From a virus: DNA of 64,000 bases. The notes below the pieces were generated by a model that searched no databases, was not told the origin of the DNA, and was given only the letters and a program-made list of their open reading frames with translations. Made by a program: the position numbers and the translations under genes. Shown one piece after another: positions 18,382-26,240 of the stretch. The stretch is from positions 1-64,000 of the IMG/VR virus record IMGVR_UViG_3300034071_000801. The stretch is one strand, 5' to 3'. Each line of letters begins with the position of its first letter. The first letter of the stretch is position 1.

Positions 18382-19164
18382 ATGGCAATACCATCAAGAC
18401 AAATAGGTTGGAGTACACAAAGTAACCTCCTATGGGAAATATCAAAGGAATTAGAAAGATTGACATGTGTAATGGCTGGTGGTTGTACAACTACCACTAC
18501 ATCAACAACAACAATGGCTCCTGGTAATATAGAAATTGCTCCTAGTGCAGATTTTGATATCTCAGGAGATTTCACTATTGAGTTTTTTATGAATATGGCT
18601 AATCCAGATGGATTCCCAAGAGTTTATAGCTTTGGTGCATATCCTGCACCTAATGCTATTTCAATTGAAGGTGGTGGATCTATTATATATTTCTGGGGTA
18701 ATGGTGCTCCAGCAATTTCTGGAACTCCTGGTAGTTATGGAATTGATTTAGTAGGAAGTTGGCATCATATTGCTATTGTAGGTAATGGTCCTTTATTATA
18801 TATGTATGTTGATGGTTTTGAATTAGCTACATCATCATGGAGTGGTTCTATATCTAGTGGTGGATTACCATTTACAATAGGATTTGGTAATGAGCCTAGT
18901 TCTTATTTTAATGGATACTTAAGTAACTTTAGATGGACACAATCTGCTGTTTATACAGCTCCTTTTAATGGAAGCTTACCAACATCTCCTCTACATAATT
19001 TATCTGGTACAATATTAAATACATTCCAAGGAGATTCATTACCTTTGGAACTTACAGATCTTAGTGCATCAGCACACGTTATTACAAATGCTGGAGCTAA
19101 TTATAGTTCTAATAATCCATTCTCTCCTACATATAATGGAAGTTTACAAGTAGGATCAGTATAA
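18382..19164 (+). CDS. LamG/concanavalin-like virion protein with Thr-rich linker
   Basis: 260 residues. Residues 1-30 are the MAIPSRQIGW...LLWEISKELERLT anchor shared with the gene at 16993. A threonine linker (TTTTTSTTTM) follows, then a LamG/concanavalin-A-like lectin domain (FTIEFFMNM; GSWHHIAIVGNG; MYVDGFELA; GYLSNFRWTQSAVY), a pattern typical of phage carbohydrate-binding domains. Probable glycan-binding fibre or head decoration. Confidence 0.7.
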   Translation: MAIPSRQIGWSTQSNLLWEISKELERLTCVMAGGCTTTTTSTTTMAPGNIEIAPSADFDISGDFTIEFFMNMANPDGFPRVYSFGAYPAPNAISIEGGGSIIYFWGNGAPAISGTPGSYGIDLVGSWHHIAIVGNGPLLYMYVDGFELATSSWSGSISSGGLPFTIGFGNEPSSYFNGYLSNFRWTQSAVYTAPFNGSLPTSPLHNLSGTILNTFQGDSLPLELTDLSASAHVITNAGANYSSNNPFSPTYNGSLQVGSV

Positions 19165-19191
19165 AGAATAAAAACAAAAACCAACTACATT

Positions 19192-20208
19192 ATGAAAGAT
19201 TTAAAATTTATCCAGGCTTGTCCTAGTGATATTTATTACACGTGGCAAGTAAACCTGTGGCTAGAGAGTCTAAAAGAAATAGGACACTCTGATAAAGCAA
19301 TATCTGTTATCTTTACACCTAAAGGAAGAGAGAACAGAGATAAATGGAAACAGATAGAAGACTTGTATCCAGAAGCAGAGTTTCATTACTATACAGATGA
19401 AGATAATCTAAATCAGTTATTAGGAATATACATTCCTGTACTAAGACCATATGTTCTTTGGAAACATTTTAAAAAACATCCAGAACTAAATAAAAAAGCT
19501 ATCTTCTATTGTGATAGTGATATTCTATTTATGAAGGATTTCAATCTAGATAAGTTCTTAGAGGATGACATTAACTACTTATCAGATACAAATAGTTACA
19601 TAAACGCTAGTTATTTTGATAGTAAGATACACCAGGTGATTCCAGAGAAGCTAGAAGAATACAAGAGTAGAGATATTCTTGGAGAACTTGCTAGTATCAT
19701 AGGAATAAGCAGAGAAATCTGTGAAGCTAATAATGATCATTCAGGAGGAGCACAATATCTATTAAAGAACATAGATGCAAACTTCTGGAGTAAGGTGATG
19801 AATGATTGTATTCTTATAAGAACATATTTACAAAAAATAAATAGAGAGTTCTTTAAAGATGAGAATTCTGGATACCAAAGTTGGTGTGCTGATATGTGGG
19901 CTGTTCTTTGGAACATTTGGTTCAGAGATGGAGAAACTAAAGTGGTGCCTGAATTAGCATTTGCATGGGCTACAGATCCTATTATCAAATTAGATACACA
20001 CACAATCTTTCATAATGCAGGAATAGTTTCTGAGACAGGAAATGGTTACCCAGCTTTTTACAAAGGTAAATATCATATGGGCCTAGATCCTACAAAAGAT
20101 CCTAATTTAGATGTTATTCTTAATGATGAGAAAACACAAAAGTATTGTACGTGGTTTTATGCCACTAAATTGAATGAAATAAAAAACAAATATAACCTAA
20201 ACTATTAA
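19192..20208 (+). CDS. Glycosyltransferase (GT-A-like)
   Basis: 338 residues with an AIFYCDSDILF segment near residue 105 giving the DxD metal/nucleotide-sugar site, and aromatic-rich motifs (WCADMWAVLWNIWF; IFHNAG) as in small phage and bacterial galactosyl/glucosyltransferase-like families. It sits among fibre genes and may glycosylate fibres or the host surface. Sugar and acceptor unknown. Confidence 0.65.
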   Translation: MKDLKFIQACPSDIYYTWQVNLWLESLKEIGHSDKAISVIFTPKGRENRDKWKQIEDLYPEAEFHYYTDEDNLNQLLGIYIPVLRPYVLWKHFKKHPELNKKAIFYCDSDILFMKDFNLDKFLEDDINYLSDTNSYINASYFDSKIHQVIPEKLEEYKSRDILGELASIIGISREICEANNDHSGGAQYLLKNIDANFWSKVMNDCILIRTYLQKINREFFKDENSGYQSWCADMWAVLWNIWFRDGETKVVPELAFAWATDPIIKLDTHTIFHNAGIVSETGNGYPAFYKGKYHMGLDPTKDPNLDVILNDEKTQKYCTWFYATKLNEIKNKYNLNY

Positions 20209-20225
20209 CCCTAAATTTAAAATAA

Positions 20226-20411
20226 ATGGGAAGCATTGATTCAAGACCTTTAAAGGCTTTTGTCAGATTCGATGGATCTGGCAGAATAGTTGCAGGAAGC
20301 TTAGTCCTTAGAAAAAATAAGCCAAAGGTTGGTAAATGGCGTGAAATTCTAGCATATGAATGCTGTAATTACGTTCCTACTACTACAACAACAACCACAT
20401 TACCTGTATAA
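20226..20411 (+). CDS. Small protein with DGSGR module and poly-Thr tail
   Basis: 61 residues. LKAFVRFDGSGRIVAGSLV and KPKVGKWREI...ECCNY form a compact module, and the protein ends TTTTTTTLPV. The next gene begins with the same module, so this is a duplicated anchor whose second copy carries an extra domain after the Thr tract. Confidence 0.6.
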   Translation: MGSIDSRPLKAFVRFDGSGRIVAGSLVLRKNKPKVGKWREILAYECCNYVPTTTTTTTLPV

Positions 20412-20413
20412 TC

Positions 20414-20866
20414 ATGGCTAGAAGTAACAATAATAATAAGCTTAAAGCTTATGTACGTTTTGATGGTTCAGGACGTGTAGTATCAAGTAGTTTAATTGTA
20501 CAAGCATTTAAACCGAAGGTAGGTAAATGGAAAGAAATAGATGCTAAAGAGTGTTGTAATTATAGTACCACAACTACTACTACTACAACATTAGAGTTTT
20601 TAACACTTTACTGGATAGAGACAGCTGGTCATAGTTTTCCAGGTGATGCATGTGCAGGTATAGAATTTGCAGAAGTTACAGCAGTTTATGCAAGTTCAAA
20701 CACATTAGGTATTACAACATTCTATCTTGATGCTGAAGGAACTATACCATTTGTTGGAGATGGAATGATATTTTATGCATTTTATAAAAATTTAGAAGAA
20801 GCTACAACATACTATTGTGACTTAGATGCAATTTCAGGTGAAGTATTTAATATAACTCCTTGTTAA
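20414..20866 (+). CDS. Paralogue of preceding gene with added C-terminal domain
   Basis: 150 residues. Residues 1-49 match the preceding protein (LKAYVRFDGSGRVVSSSLI; KPKVGKWKEIDAKECCNY). A TTTTTTTTL tract follows, then a unique 90-residue beta-rich domain (YWIETAGHSFPGDACAG...FYLDAEGTIPF...YYCDLDA). Probably a small structural or decoration protein. Function not recognised. Confidence 0.6.
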   Translation: MARSNNNNKLKAYVRFDGSGRVVSSSLIVQAFKPKVGKWKEIDAKECCNYSTTTTTTTTLEFLTLYWIETAGHSFPGDACAGIEFAEVTAVYASSNTLGITTFYLDAEGTIPFVGDGMIFYAFYKNLEEATTYYCDLDAISGEVFNITPC

Positions 20867-20888
20867 TAATAAATAAAAACTAAATAAT

Positions 20889-21314
20889 ATGGCACTAAAA
20901 TCCCTATTTCCAGATGAAATGATGGAATCGAAAGGAAGTTCTAGTTTAACACTAGAAACAATAGCTGGTAAACTTTCATACTTCCATGAAGAACTACACT
21001 TATTACATTTTCAAACTACATCATTTGCTGAACATTCAGCTTTAGGAACCATTTATGATAAAGTGGCAGACTTACAAGATGAAATTGTAGAGAAAATTAT
21101 GGGATATACAGGAAAAAGAGTTAAAGCATACAAAATTGATGCTTTAAAAGATTACACTTCTGGTATGCCTAATCAAGTGGTAAGAGAGTTAGTAACATTT
21201 GCTAAACAATTACAAGAGTTTGGTGAAGCTAACAATATGCCAGACATTGAGAATATTGCTCAATCTTTAAGTGGTGAAGCAGCTCAAACATTATACAGAT
21301 TAACATTGTCATAA
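20889..21314 (+). CDS. Dps/ferritin-like helical protein (DUF5856-like)
   Basis: 141 residues, all helical. LSYFHEELHLLHFQTTSFAEHSALG followed by IYDKVADLQDEIVEKIMGYTG resembles the first helices of Dps-like proteins and of phage DUF5856. Dps proteins bind DNA and iron; whether this copy keeps the ferroxidase site is unclear. Stop overlaps the next ATG. Confidence 0.5.
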   Translation: MALKSLFPDEMMESKGSSSLTLETIAGKLSYFHEELHLLHFQTTSFAEHSALGTIYDKVADLQDEIVEKIMGYTGKRVKAYKIDALKDYTSGMPNQVVRELVTFAKQLQEFGEANNMPDIENIAQSLSGEAAQTLYRLTLS

Positions 21315-21601
21315 TGGAAATAAATAGAAAACACTTTCCTAAATTGATGCAAGATAATGATGAAACATTTCTTGCACATTTGGAGGGTGTAATTTCTTCT
21401 GTAGATGAATTATGTAGCTTAGAGATAACAAAGAGTTTAGAATCATATAGATTCAGAATAGCTTGTAGTCTTCCTAAGTATAACAATATGGTTATAGAAG
21501 AAATACTTAAGTTTTGTAATATGTTCAAAATAAGAGTGGATATGAGTAAGAGTATCAAAACATCTAGTGTAATTACATTTGAAATAGATTTGGATGTGTA
21601 A
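21314..21601 (+). CDS. Hypothetical protein
   Basis: 95 residues, not recognised. Mostly helical start (FPKLMQDNDETFLAHLEGV) with a beta-strand end (SSVITFEIDLDV). Coupled to the gene before by a one-base overlap. Confidence 0.55.
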   Translation: MEINRKHFPKLMQDNDETFLAHLEGVISSVDELCSLEITKSLESYRFRIACSLPKYNNMVIEEILKFCNMFKIRVDMSKSIKTSSVITFEIDLDV

Positions 21602-21620
21602 CATATTTATTATACATTTG
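21590..21620 (+). promoter_or_regulatory. Bacteroidota promoter (TTG-N20-TACATTTG)
   Basis: TTG at 21590-21592, 20 bases, TACATTTG at 21613-21620. It would drive the gene at 21650 and, by read-through, the basic-protein cluster. Confidence 0.7.
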
Positions 21621-21649
21621 TTACATAAATCAATTAAATAATTTACATT

Positions 21650-21892
21650 ATGGCACAGTATGATCCTGCTAAAAGGTACACATGGACTCCTGAAGACACA
21701 TTTGAAATTTCAGGACAAGATTTCGGTCTAATTCTTAACACAGTTAGAGCTTATTTATCATCTGAAGAAGCAGCACGCTTTCAATTGATGATGAAAGCTA
21801 ATGAAGTGATTGAGAAATTAATGATAGCTGGTGTTGAAGCTGATATCATCAAAGAAGTAGAAGCTCCAGTAGAAGCTACGATAATAGAATAA
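21650..21892 (+). CDS. Hypothetical small acidic protein
   Basis: 80 residues, unrecognised. DPAKRYTWTPEDTFEISGQDFGLILN then helices and an acidic, Val/Glu-rich tail (EVEAPVEATIIE). First gene after its own promoter. Confidence 0.6.
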   Translation: MAQYDPAKRYTWTPEDTFEISGQDFGLILNTVRAYLSSEEAARFQLMMKANEVIEKLMIAGVEADIIKEVEAPVEATIIE

Positions 21893-21899
21893 TTAACAT

Positions 21900-21924
21900 A
21901 CCTGTTGGGTGACGAAAAACAGGT
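21900..21924 (+). other. Intergenic hairpin
   Basis: ACCTGTT (21900-21906) pairs with AACAGGT (21918-21924). There is no T run, so it may be a processing or attenuation structure rather than a terminator. Confidence 0.4.
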
Positions 21925-21948
21925 GTTCTCGAACAAAAGCACTTCTCT

Positions 21949-22152
21949 ATGAGAATATACGAACCAAAGAATAGAATAGATGTTATAACGCCAAAGGGAG
22001 ATGGCTCAATCATGTTTATTACCGATTATGGTCATGAGACAGACACCATCTATACAATAATAATTAATGAAACTGGAGAATTATGGCAATATACCCATAA
22101 GGATCTTATTATTAAACCTAATATAACATTTAAACGCTATGGCAAAGATTAA
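21949..22152 (+). CDS. Hypothetical small beta-rich protein
   Basis: 67 residues (RIYEPKNRIDVITPKGDGSIM...ELWQYTHKDL). No family recognised. The 3' end overlaps the first basic-protein gene by 14 bases. Confidence 0.55.
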   Translation: MRIYEPKNRIDVITPKGDGSIMFITDYGHETDTIYTIIINETGELWQYTHKDLIIKPNITFKRYGKD

Positions 22153-22678
22153 AAAAGCACAGAACGGTAAGAAAACTGATGCAAACACTACAATTCAAAA
22201 AGGTAAATTAGACGCTAAGTATAATAAAATTTATCGTACTATGCAAAATGATTCAATAAAAGAATCTAACGAAGTTGTTGTACCTGCTGTATACAATAAG
22301 TTTAGAAGAGACACTGGTAAATCTCCTAGTGCAGAAAATTTACGTTCTGAGACAAATAGAATTAATAAACTTGTAGTTAAAGATTCAAAAGCAAATAAAG
22401 GAAATACCAAGTTAGATGCTAGAGGAAGAACTGAGAATGCAATGAATAGATATAAAAAAGGTGGTCCTGTTAAAAAGACTATGAGAAATGGTGGAAGTCT
22501 AACTGGACTTAAAGCATCAAACAAAAGAGTTGGTCCTGTAGATCCTAATGGAGCATTCACAAAGGTACAAAAGAAAACATTAGCTGGTGCTAAAGGAAAA
22601 GCTTCTCTTACCAAAGATAAACAACTTGGAGCTACAAAGATGACAGCTAAGTGTGGAGCTAAAATGTCTAAGAAATAA
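22139..22678 (+). CDS. Lys-rich basic protein 1 of cluster
   Basis: 179 residues, strongly basic and low in hydrophobic residues. Starts MAKIKKAQNGKK and contains KKGGPVKKTMRNGGSL and KCGAKMSKK. The IKKAQxG start and the GGPVKK box recur in the following genes. No enzyme motif. A DNA- or RNA-binding, packaging-associated role is inferred from charge and place beside structural genes. Ends TAATG with the next gene. Confidence 0.6.
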   Translation: MAKIKKAQNGKKTDANTTIQKGKLDAKYNKIYRTMQNDSIKESNEVVVPAVYNKFRRDTGKSPSAENLRSETNRINKLVVKDSKANKGNTKLDARGRTENAMNRYKKGGPVKKTMRNGGSLTGLKASNKRVGPVDPNGAFTKVQKKTLAGAKGKASLTKDKQLGATKMTAKCGAKMSKK

Positions 22679-23145
22679 TGGCTACTATCAAGAAACCTAT
22701 CAAGAAAGCTCAAGTAGGTGTAAAAGTAGATAAAACTTCTGTTGCAAAACCTAAAGTTAGAGGTACTATTAAAAATGAACCTACTTATAATAGAATGTTA
22801 AGTTCTAATACTACTAAAAAAGATAGTATAGATTATAAAAAAGGATATGATTTTGGTAAAAAACAGCCTAAAAACAATCTTCAAGATTTAGTAGAAAGTC
22901 CTACATGGTCAGCAGGTAATGCTGAAGGTGCTACAGATAAACGTCCTACTAAGAAAATTTCAATGAAAACTGGAGGAACTGTAAAAGCTAAAGATGGTAA
23001 ATGGATGCAGAAAGTCTCTGCTTCTATCAAACGTAGAGGAACTGAAGGTAAATGTACACCAATCACTAAACCTGGTTGTACTGGTAAAGCTAAAGCTCTT
23101 GCTAAAACATTCAAGAAGATTGCTAAATCTAATAAGAAGAAATAA
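22678..23145 (+). CDS. Lys-rich basic protein 2 of cluster
   Basis: 155 residues. IKKPIKKAQVGVKVDKTS at the start; the last third (KAKDGKWMQKVSASIKRRGTEGKCTPITKPGC...) has the KxxIKRRGTEGKCTP pattern common in small phage basic proteins. Joined to both neighbours by TAATG. Confidence 0.6.
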   Translation: MATIKKPIKKAQVGVKVDKTSVAKPKVRGTIKNEPTYNRMLSSNTTKKDSIDYKKGYDFGKKQPKNNLQDLVESPTWSAGNAEGATDKRPTKKISMKTGGTVKAKDGKWMQKVSASIKRRGTEGKCTPITKPGCTGKAKALAKTFKKIAKSNKKK

Positions 23146-23714
23146 TGTCTAAGTTAAATCCTCAGAACGCTACAGCTTATGTAGGCCCTGGTGTATTACG
23201 TAAAGGTGGTAAGATAACACCTGTTCCTAATGGTCCTTTAATTAAGAAGAAAGGCCCCTTTAAAGGCAGCACATTGAAAGCTGGTGGTGTTATTAAAAAA
23301 GCCCAAATTGGTATTAAACTTACTCCTCAAGAAAAAAGAGCTAAGTTAGATTCTATCACTGCAATTAAACGTGCAGATATAACTAGAAAAAAAGATTCTA
23401 TACTTGATAGAAATGCAGCTGCTAGAGGGTTGACAAGAGAAGGTGTTAGATCTTTACAATCTAAACAAAAGAAAATGCCTGATCAAGGTCCTGGTGGTGG
23501 TGATAATTATTCTGGTTCTGGTGCTAAATCTCCTTGTAAAGGAGGATTTTGTACAGGATTGAATAAGTCTAAGAATGGATCAATGCTTAAACGTGCTGAT
23601 GGTAGTACATCTAAACGTGGATTATGGGATAACATAAGAGCTAATAAAGGATCTGGTAAGAAACCTACAGCAGCTATGTTAAAACAAGAACGTAAAATTA
23701 AAGCTAAGAAATAA
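23145..23714 (+). CDS. Lys-rich basic protein 3 of cluster
   Basis: 189 residues, basic and largely disordered. An internal copy of the box reads GGVIKKAQIGIKLTP near residue 48, preceded by PNGPLIKKKGPFKG. A Gly-rich stretch (GPGGGDNYSGSG) is followed by CKGGFC. Ends TAATG. Confidence 0.6.
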   Translation: MSKLNPQNATAYVGPGVLRKGGKITPVPNGPLIKKKGPFKGSTLKAGGVIKKAQIGIKLTPQEKRAKLDSITAIKRADITRKKDSILDRNAAARGLTREGVRSLQSKQKKMPDQGPGGGDNYSGSGAKSPCKGGFCTGLNKSKNGSMLKRADGSTSKRGLWDNIRANKGSGKKPTAAMLKQERKIKAKK

Positions 23715-23983
23715 TGGCAACAGCAGCTTGGACTCGTAAAGAAGGAAAAGATCCAAAAGGAGGTCTTAATAGAAAAGGTGTAGCTTCATATAGAAAAGCT
23801 AATCCTGGAAGTAAATTAAAAATGGCTGTAACTACTAAACCTTCTAAGTTAAAACCTGGAAGTAAATCAGCTAATAGAAGAAAATCATTTTGTGCTAGAA
23901 TGTCAGGAGTGAAAGGTCCTGCTAAGAAACCAAATGGTGAACCTACAAGAAAAACTCTTGCTCTTCGCAAGTGGAACTGTTAA
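23714..23983 (+). CDS. Conserved small basic phage protein (RKSFCARM type)
   Basis: 89 residues. WTRKEGKDPKGGLNRKGVASY, RKSFCARMSGVKGP and TRKTLALRKWNC match a small family that is, to my knowledge, found in many phages of different hosts. The conserved Cys residues suggest metal binding or a compact fold. Function unknown. Confidence 0.7.
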   Translation: MATAAWTRKEGKDPKGGLNRKGVASYRKANPGSKLKMAVTTKPSKLKPGSKSANRRKSFCARMSGVKGPAKKPNGEPTRKTLALRKWNC

Positions 23984-24002
23984 CAACTAAAAATAATATA
24001 TA

Positions 24003-24359
24003 ATGGCAACAATAAAAAAAGCTCAAGCAGGAATCACTGCTAAAAAGCCTGTAGTTAAAGTGGTGGAAAAGAAAACCACTGTAAAAGTAACTCCTAAAAA
24101 AACATTCAAAACTAATCCAGATTCTGGAGGAGTTGCTCCTTTTGATAAAAACTCTCCAGTGTTACCACTTCCAGGAAGAGCTGCTAAAAACATGCCTAAA
24201 CAAAAGAATGGTGGTCCTGTAAAGAAAGCTAAAACTGGTGGCTCATTCCCTGATCTTAATAAAGATGGAAAGATTACTAAAGCTGACATCCTTAAAGGAC
24301 GTGGTGTAATAGCTAAGAAAGGTGCTAAAATAGCTAAGTGTAAGTATGGCTGCAAGTAA
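24003..24359 (+). CDS. Lys-rich basic protein 4 of cluster
   Basis: 118 residues. Starts ATIKKAQAGITAKK and contains KNGGPVKKAKTGGSFPD, then LNKDGKITKADIL, which looks like a single dockerin/EF-hand-type calcium loop (DKDGKIT). Ends in CKYGCK. The repeat of both boxes ties it to the genes at 22139-23714. Confidence 0.6.
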   Translation: MATIKKAQAGITAKKPVVKVVEKKTTVKVTPKKTFKTNPDSGGVAPFDKNSPVLPLPGRAAKNMPKQKNGGPVKKAKTGGSFPDLNKDGKITKADILKGRGVIAKKGAKIAKCKYGCK

Positions 24360-24522
24360 ATCTATGACAGCTGGTAAAGCTAAGAAATCTGGAGCACCAA
24401 GAAAAGCTCCAAAGGTGGCTCCTCCTAAACCCATCAATGGGAATTATATGAAGGAAGCTGATGTTATTAGAAACAGAAAAAGTGCTCAGCAACCAATGAA
24501 AGCTAAAAGATTAGCAAAATAA
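24346..24522 (+). CDS. Lys-rich basic protein 5 of cluster (short)
   Basis: 58 residues, starting inside the previous gene (14-base overlap): AASKSMTAGKAKKSGAPRKAP, then NYMKEADVIRNRKSAQQP. Lys-, Ala- and Pro-rich like its neighbours. Last rightward gene before the convergent terminator. Confidence 0.55.
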   Translation: MAASKSMTAGKAKKSGAPRKAPKVAPPKPINGNYMKEADVIRNRKSAQQPMKAKRLAK

Positions 24523-24551
24523 AAAAAGCCCTTGAAATAAGGGCTTTTTTA
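24521..24551. terminator. Bidirectional rho-independent terminator between the two arms
   Basis: AAAAAAGCCCTT pairs with AAGGGCTTTTTT around a five-base loop, giving T runs on both strands. It separates the rightward and leftward gene blocks. Confidence 0.9.
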
Positions 24552-24607
24552 TTGTAACAATATTAACCAAACATTTATTTGTTTTTCACATTGCAAATAT
24601 ACAATAT

Positions 24608-25285
24608 TTATTTGATTTGACTATAATAATCATGTTTAAAATGTGGATGGAGAATAATTTCTCCTTTTGTATTATCTAACACTTTATCTGCATGATCTAA
24701 TATAACTTGATTAGGTTGTATCCCTAGTCCTGATATATGGAATGTTCCCATTCCCCATCTATATATCATTGTGTGTTTAAGCTTTGATTCATATATTGTA
24801 CCACCATGGTGGAATGTAATATCTGCATCTTCATCTCCACTCTTATCAGGAAACTTTATCCTACCTAAATAAGCTTTGGTATATATGTTTCCATTGTTTA
24901 TATTAGAGCTCTCTTTCTCGAATTTATTATTCATAAAGAAATACATTCCTTCACTTCTATAAATTTCAAATCCAGGATTAGCTAATATATCTACCTTTGC
25001 GTTATTAAGAGCCCAAGGTGTTAACAGATCATCATCATCTAATCTATAGATGTAATCATATTTACATTGTCTATATCCCCATTCAAGCTTAGCTGCTATA
25101 GATGGAAATCTTTCTTTATGATTAATAATTCTAACCCTGGGGTGATCATATATATAATCTACATCAGGGTTATCATTAATAATTACCATTTCACCTTCTG
25201 AAAGAAAAGATTGATTCAAAAATGATTGAATAGCTTCTTCTAGAAGGTGATGTCTTTTGTAAGTTATGGTAAGAACTGATATCAT
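24608..25285 (-). CDS. Glycosyltransferase family 2
   Basis: 225 residues. SVLTITYKRHHLLEEAIQSFLNQ is the GT2 nucleotide-sugar start, and YIYRLDDDDLLTPWAL carries the DxD metal site. A His-rich end (LHPHFKHDYY) follows. It transfers a sugar from an activated nucleotide sugar; target unknown. Last gene of the leftward arm, adjacent to the structural arm, so fibre or wall modification is plausible. Confidence 0.8.
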   Translation of the reverse strand: MISVLTITYKRHHLLEEAIQSFLNQSFLSEGEMVIINDNPDVDYIYDHPRVRIINHKERFPSIAAKLEWGYRQCKYDYIYRLDDDDLLTPWALNNAKVDILANPGFEIYRSEGMYFFMNNKFEKESSNINNGNIYTKAYLGRIKFPDKSGDEDADITFHHGGTIYESKLKHTMIYRWGMGTFHISGLGIQPNQVILDHADKVLDNTKGEIILHPHFKHDYYSQIK

Positions 25286-25576
25286 CTACCAGACTTGAAT
25301 AATGTCAAATGGAGAAACTAACAATACATCTTCTACATCTGATAAAGGAATGATTAGAGTTTTATCTCTAAGTGCAGATGGATCCACCAACACTTCAGCT
25401 CCTACTACTAAGTTAGGATTCATTATTGCATCTCCTACAGAGTGAATTTTTAATCTACTCATCTTTTTAAGTAGTTCTTTTTGTAAAGCTTCTTTTGTGT
25501 TATCATCTACTACAAGTTTGCTTTCTTCTTTCTTGGGCATTTCTAAATAAACGCGATTTCCTAATAATGTTGCCAT
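25286..25576 (-). CDS. GroES-like co-chaperonin candidate
   Basis: 96 residues, the size of GroES. The layout fits: LGNRVYLEM near the start, a charged loop (KKEESKLVV), HSVGDAIMNPNLVVGAEVLVDP in the middle where GroES has VAVG...VGDxVL, and FDIIQVW at the end. T4 gp31 shows that phages use such proteins to fold capsid protein in host GroEL. The match is by pattern and should be tested by structure prediction. Confidence 0.5.
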   Translation of the reverse strand: MATLLGNRVYLEMPKKEESKLVVDDNTKEALQKELLKKMSRLKIHSVGDAIMNPNLVVGAEVLVDPSALRDKTLIIPLSDVEDVLLVSPFDIIQVW

Positions 25577-25580
25577 GGTT

Positions 25581-25856
25581 TTATTTGTATTCTGTTAAGT
25601 TAAAAAATCTTGCTGCGTCTTCTACATTCAATAGAATTTCTGATTGAACTGTTTCTCTTACACTTTTGTATCCCTTCATCTTGTTAGTCTTGATGTCGAT
25701 ATCTGGTTGTTGTGTTACTCTCTCATTGAAATCATCTAGGATGACAATTAGAGATCCATCTTCATTAGTCAAGGTTCTGATAACCTTGTTAACATTTAAA
25801 GAAGCTTTAAACTCCTTGTCAGCTATTGTAGCTGTGTAAATAAATTGATTGTTCAT
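25581..25856 (-). CDS. Hypothetical protein
   Basis: 91 residues, beta-rich start (NNQFIYTATIADKEFKASLNV) and helical end. No family recognised. Lies between GroES-like and thioredoxin genes. Confidence 0.55.
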   Translation of the reverse strand: MNNQFIYTATIADKEFKASLNVNKVIRTLTNEDGSLIVILDDFNERVTQQPDIDIKTNKMKGYKSVRETVQSEILLNVEDAARFFNLTEYK

Positions 25857-25874
25857 ATTGGTTGTTTTTAATTA

Positions 25875-26135
25875 TTAAATTTCTTTTGAGAATTTTAGAT
25901 CATTCAAGATATCTTCATACATCTTCAATGGCATATTACCAGATTGTCTATGTACTTCTTTACCATCTTTTAGAAACACCATTGTAGGAACACTTCTTAT
26001 TCCATACTTTCTAGCTGTTTCTTGATCTTTCTCTATGTCAATGTTTGTTATTCCATCAACATCTTTTAGTGTTTGAGCTAACACTCTACAAGGCCCACAC
26101 CATGTGGCACTAAATTTTAATACTTCTACGTTCAT
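25875..26135 (-). CDS. Thioredoxin
   Basis: 86 residues. The active site WCGPC is at residues 12-16, IEKDQETARKYGIRSVPTMVFL holds the cis-Pro, and the C-terminal helix is complete. The length is slightly short of bacterial thioredoxin (about 105). It would supply reducing power to a ribonucleotide reductase or act as a processivity factor as in T7; neither partner is visible in the window. Confidence 0.9.
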   Translation of the reverse strand: MNVEVLKFSATWCGPCRVLAQTLKDVDGITNIDIEKDQETARKYGIRSVPTMVFLKDGKEVHRQSGNMPLKMYEDILNDLKFSKEI

Positions 26136-26240
26136 TTTTTAAATTTAAAATATTTACTATGTTCTTTTTTTCTGGATTTGTATTTTATTACATTTCCTTT
26201 ACTATCTTTTGTAAATTGATCTATCACTTTATTGAGACCA

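Noticed and set aside
22231-24355. Leftward hydrophobic frames opposite the basic-protein cluster
   Set aside because: They are antisense readings of Lys-rich codons and have no start signals or coupling.
24594-24601. Leftward TATATTTG promoter after the GT2 gene
   Set aside because: It would transcribe only into the convergent terminator; no -33 element; probably chance in AT-rich sequence.
26136-26240. Possible small basic frame (DGLNKVIDQF...) between thioredoxin and the HNH-like gene
   Set aside because: No ATG start; only a GTG giving about 30 residues. It may be a frameshifted tail of the neighbour but cannot be supported.
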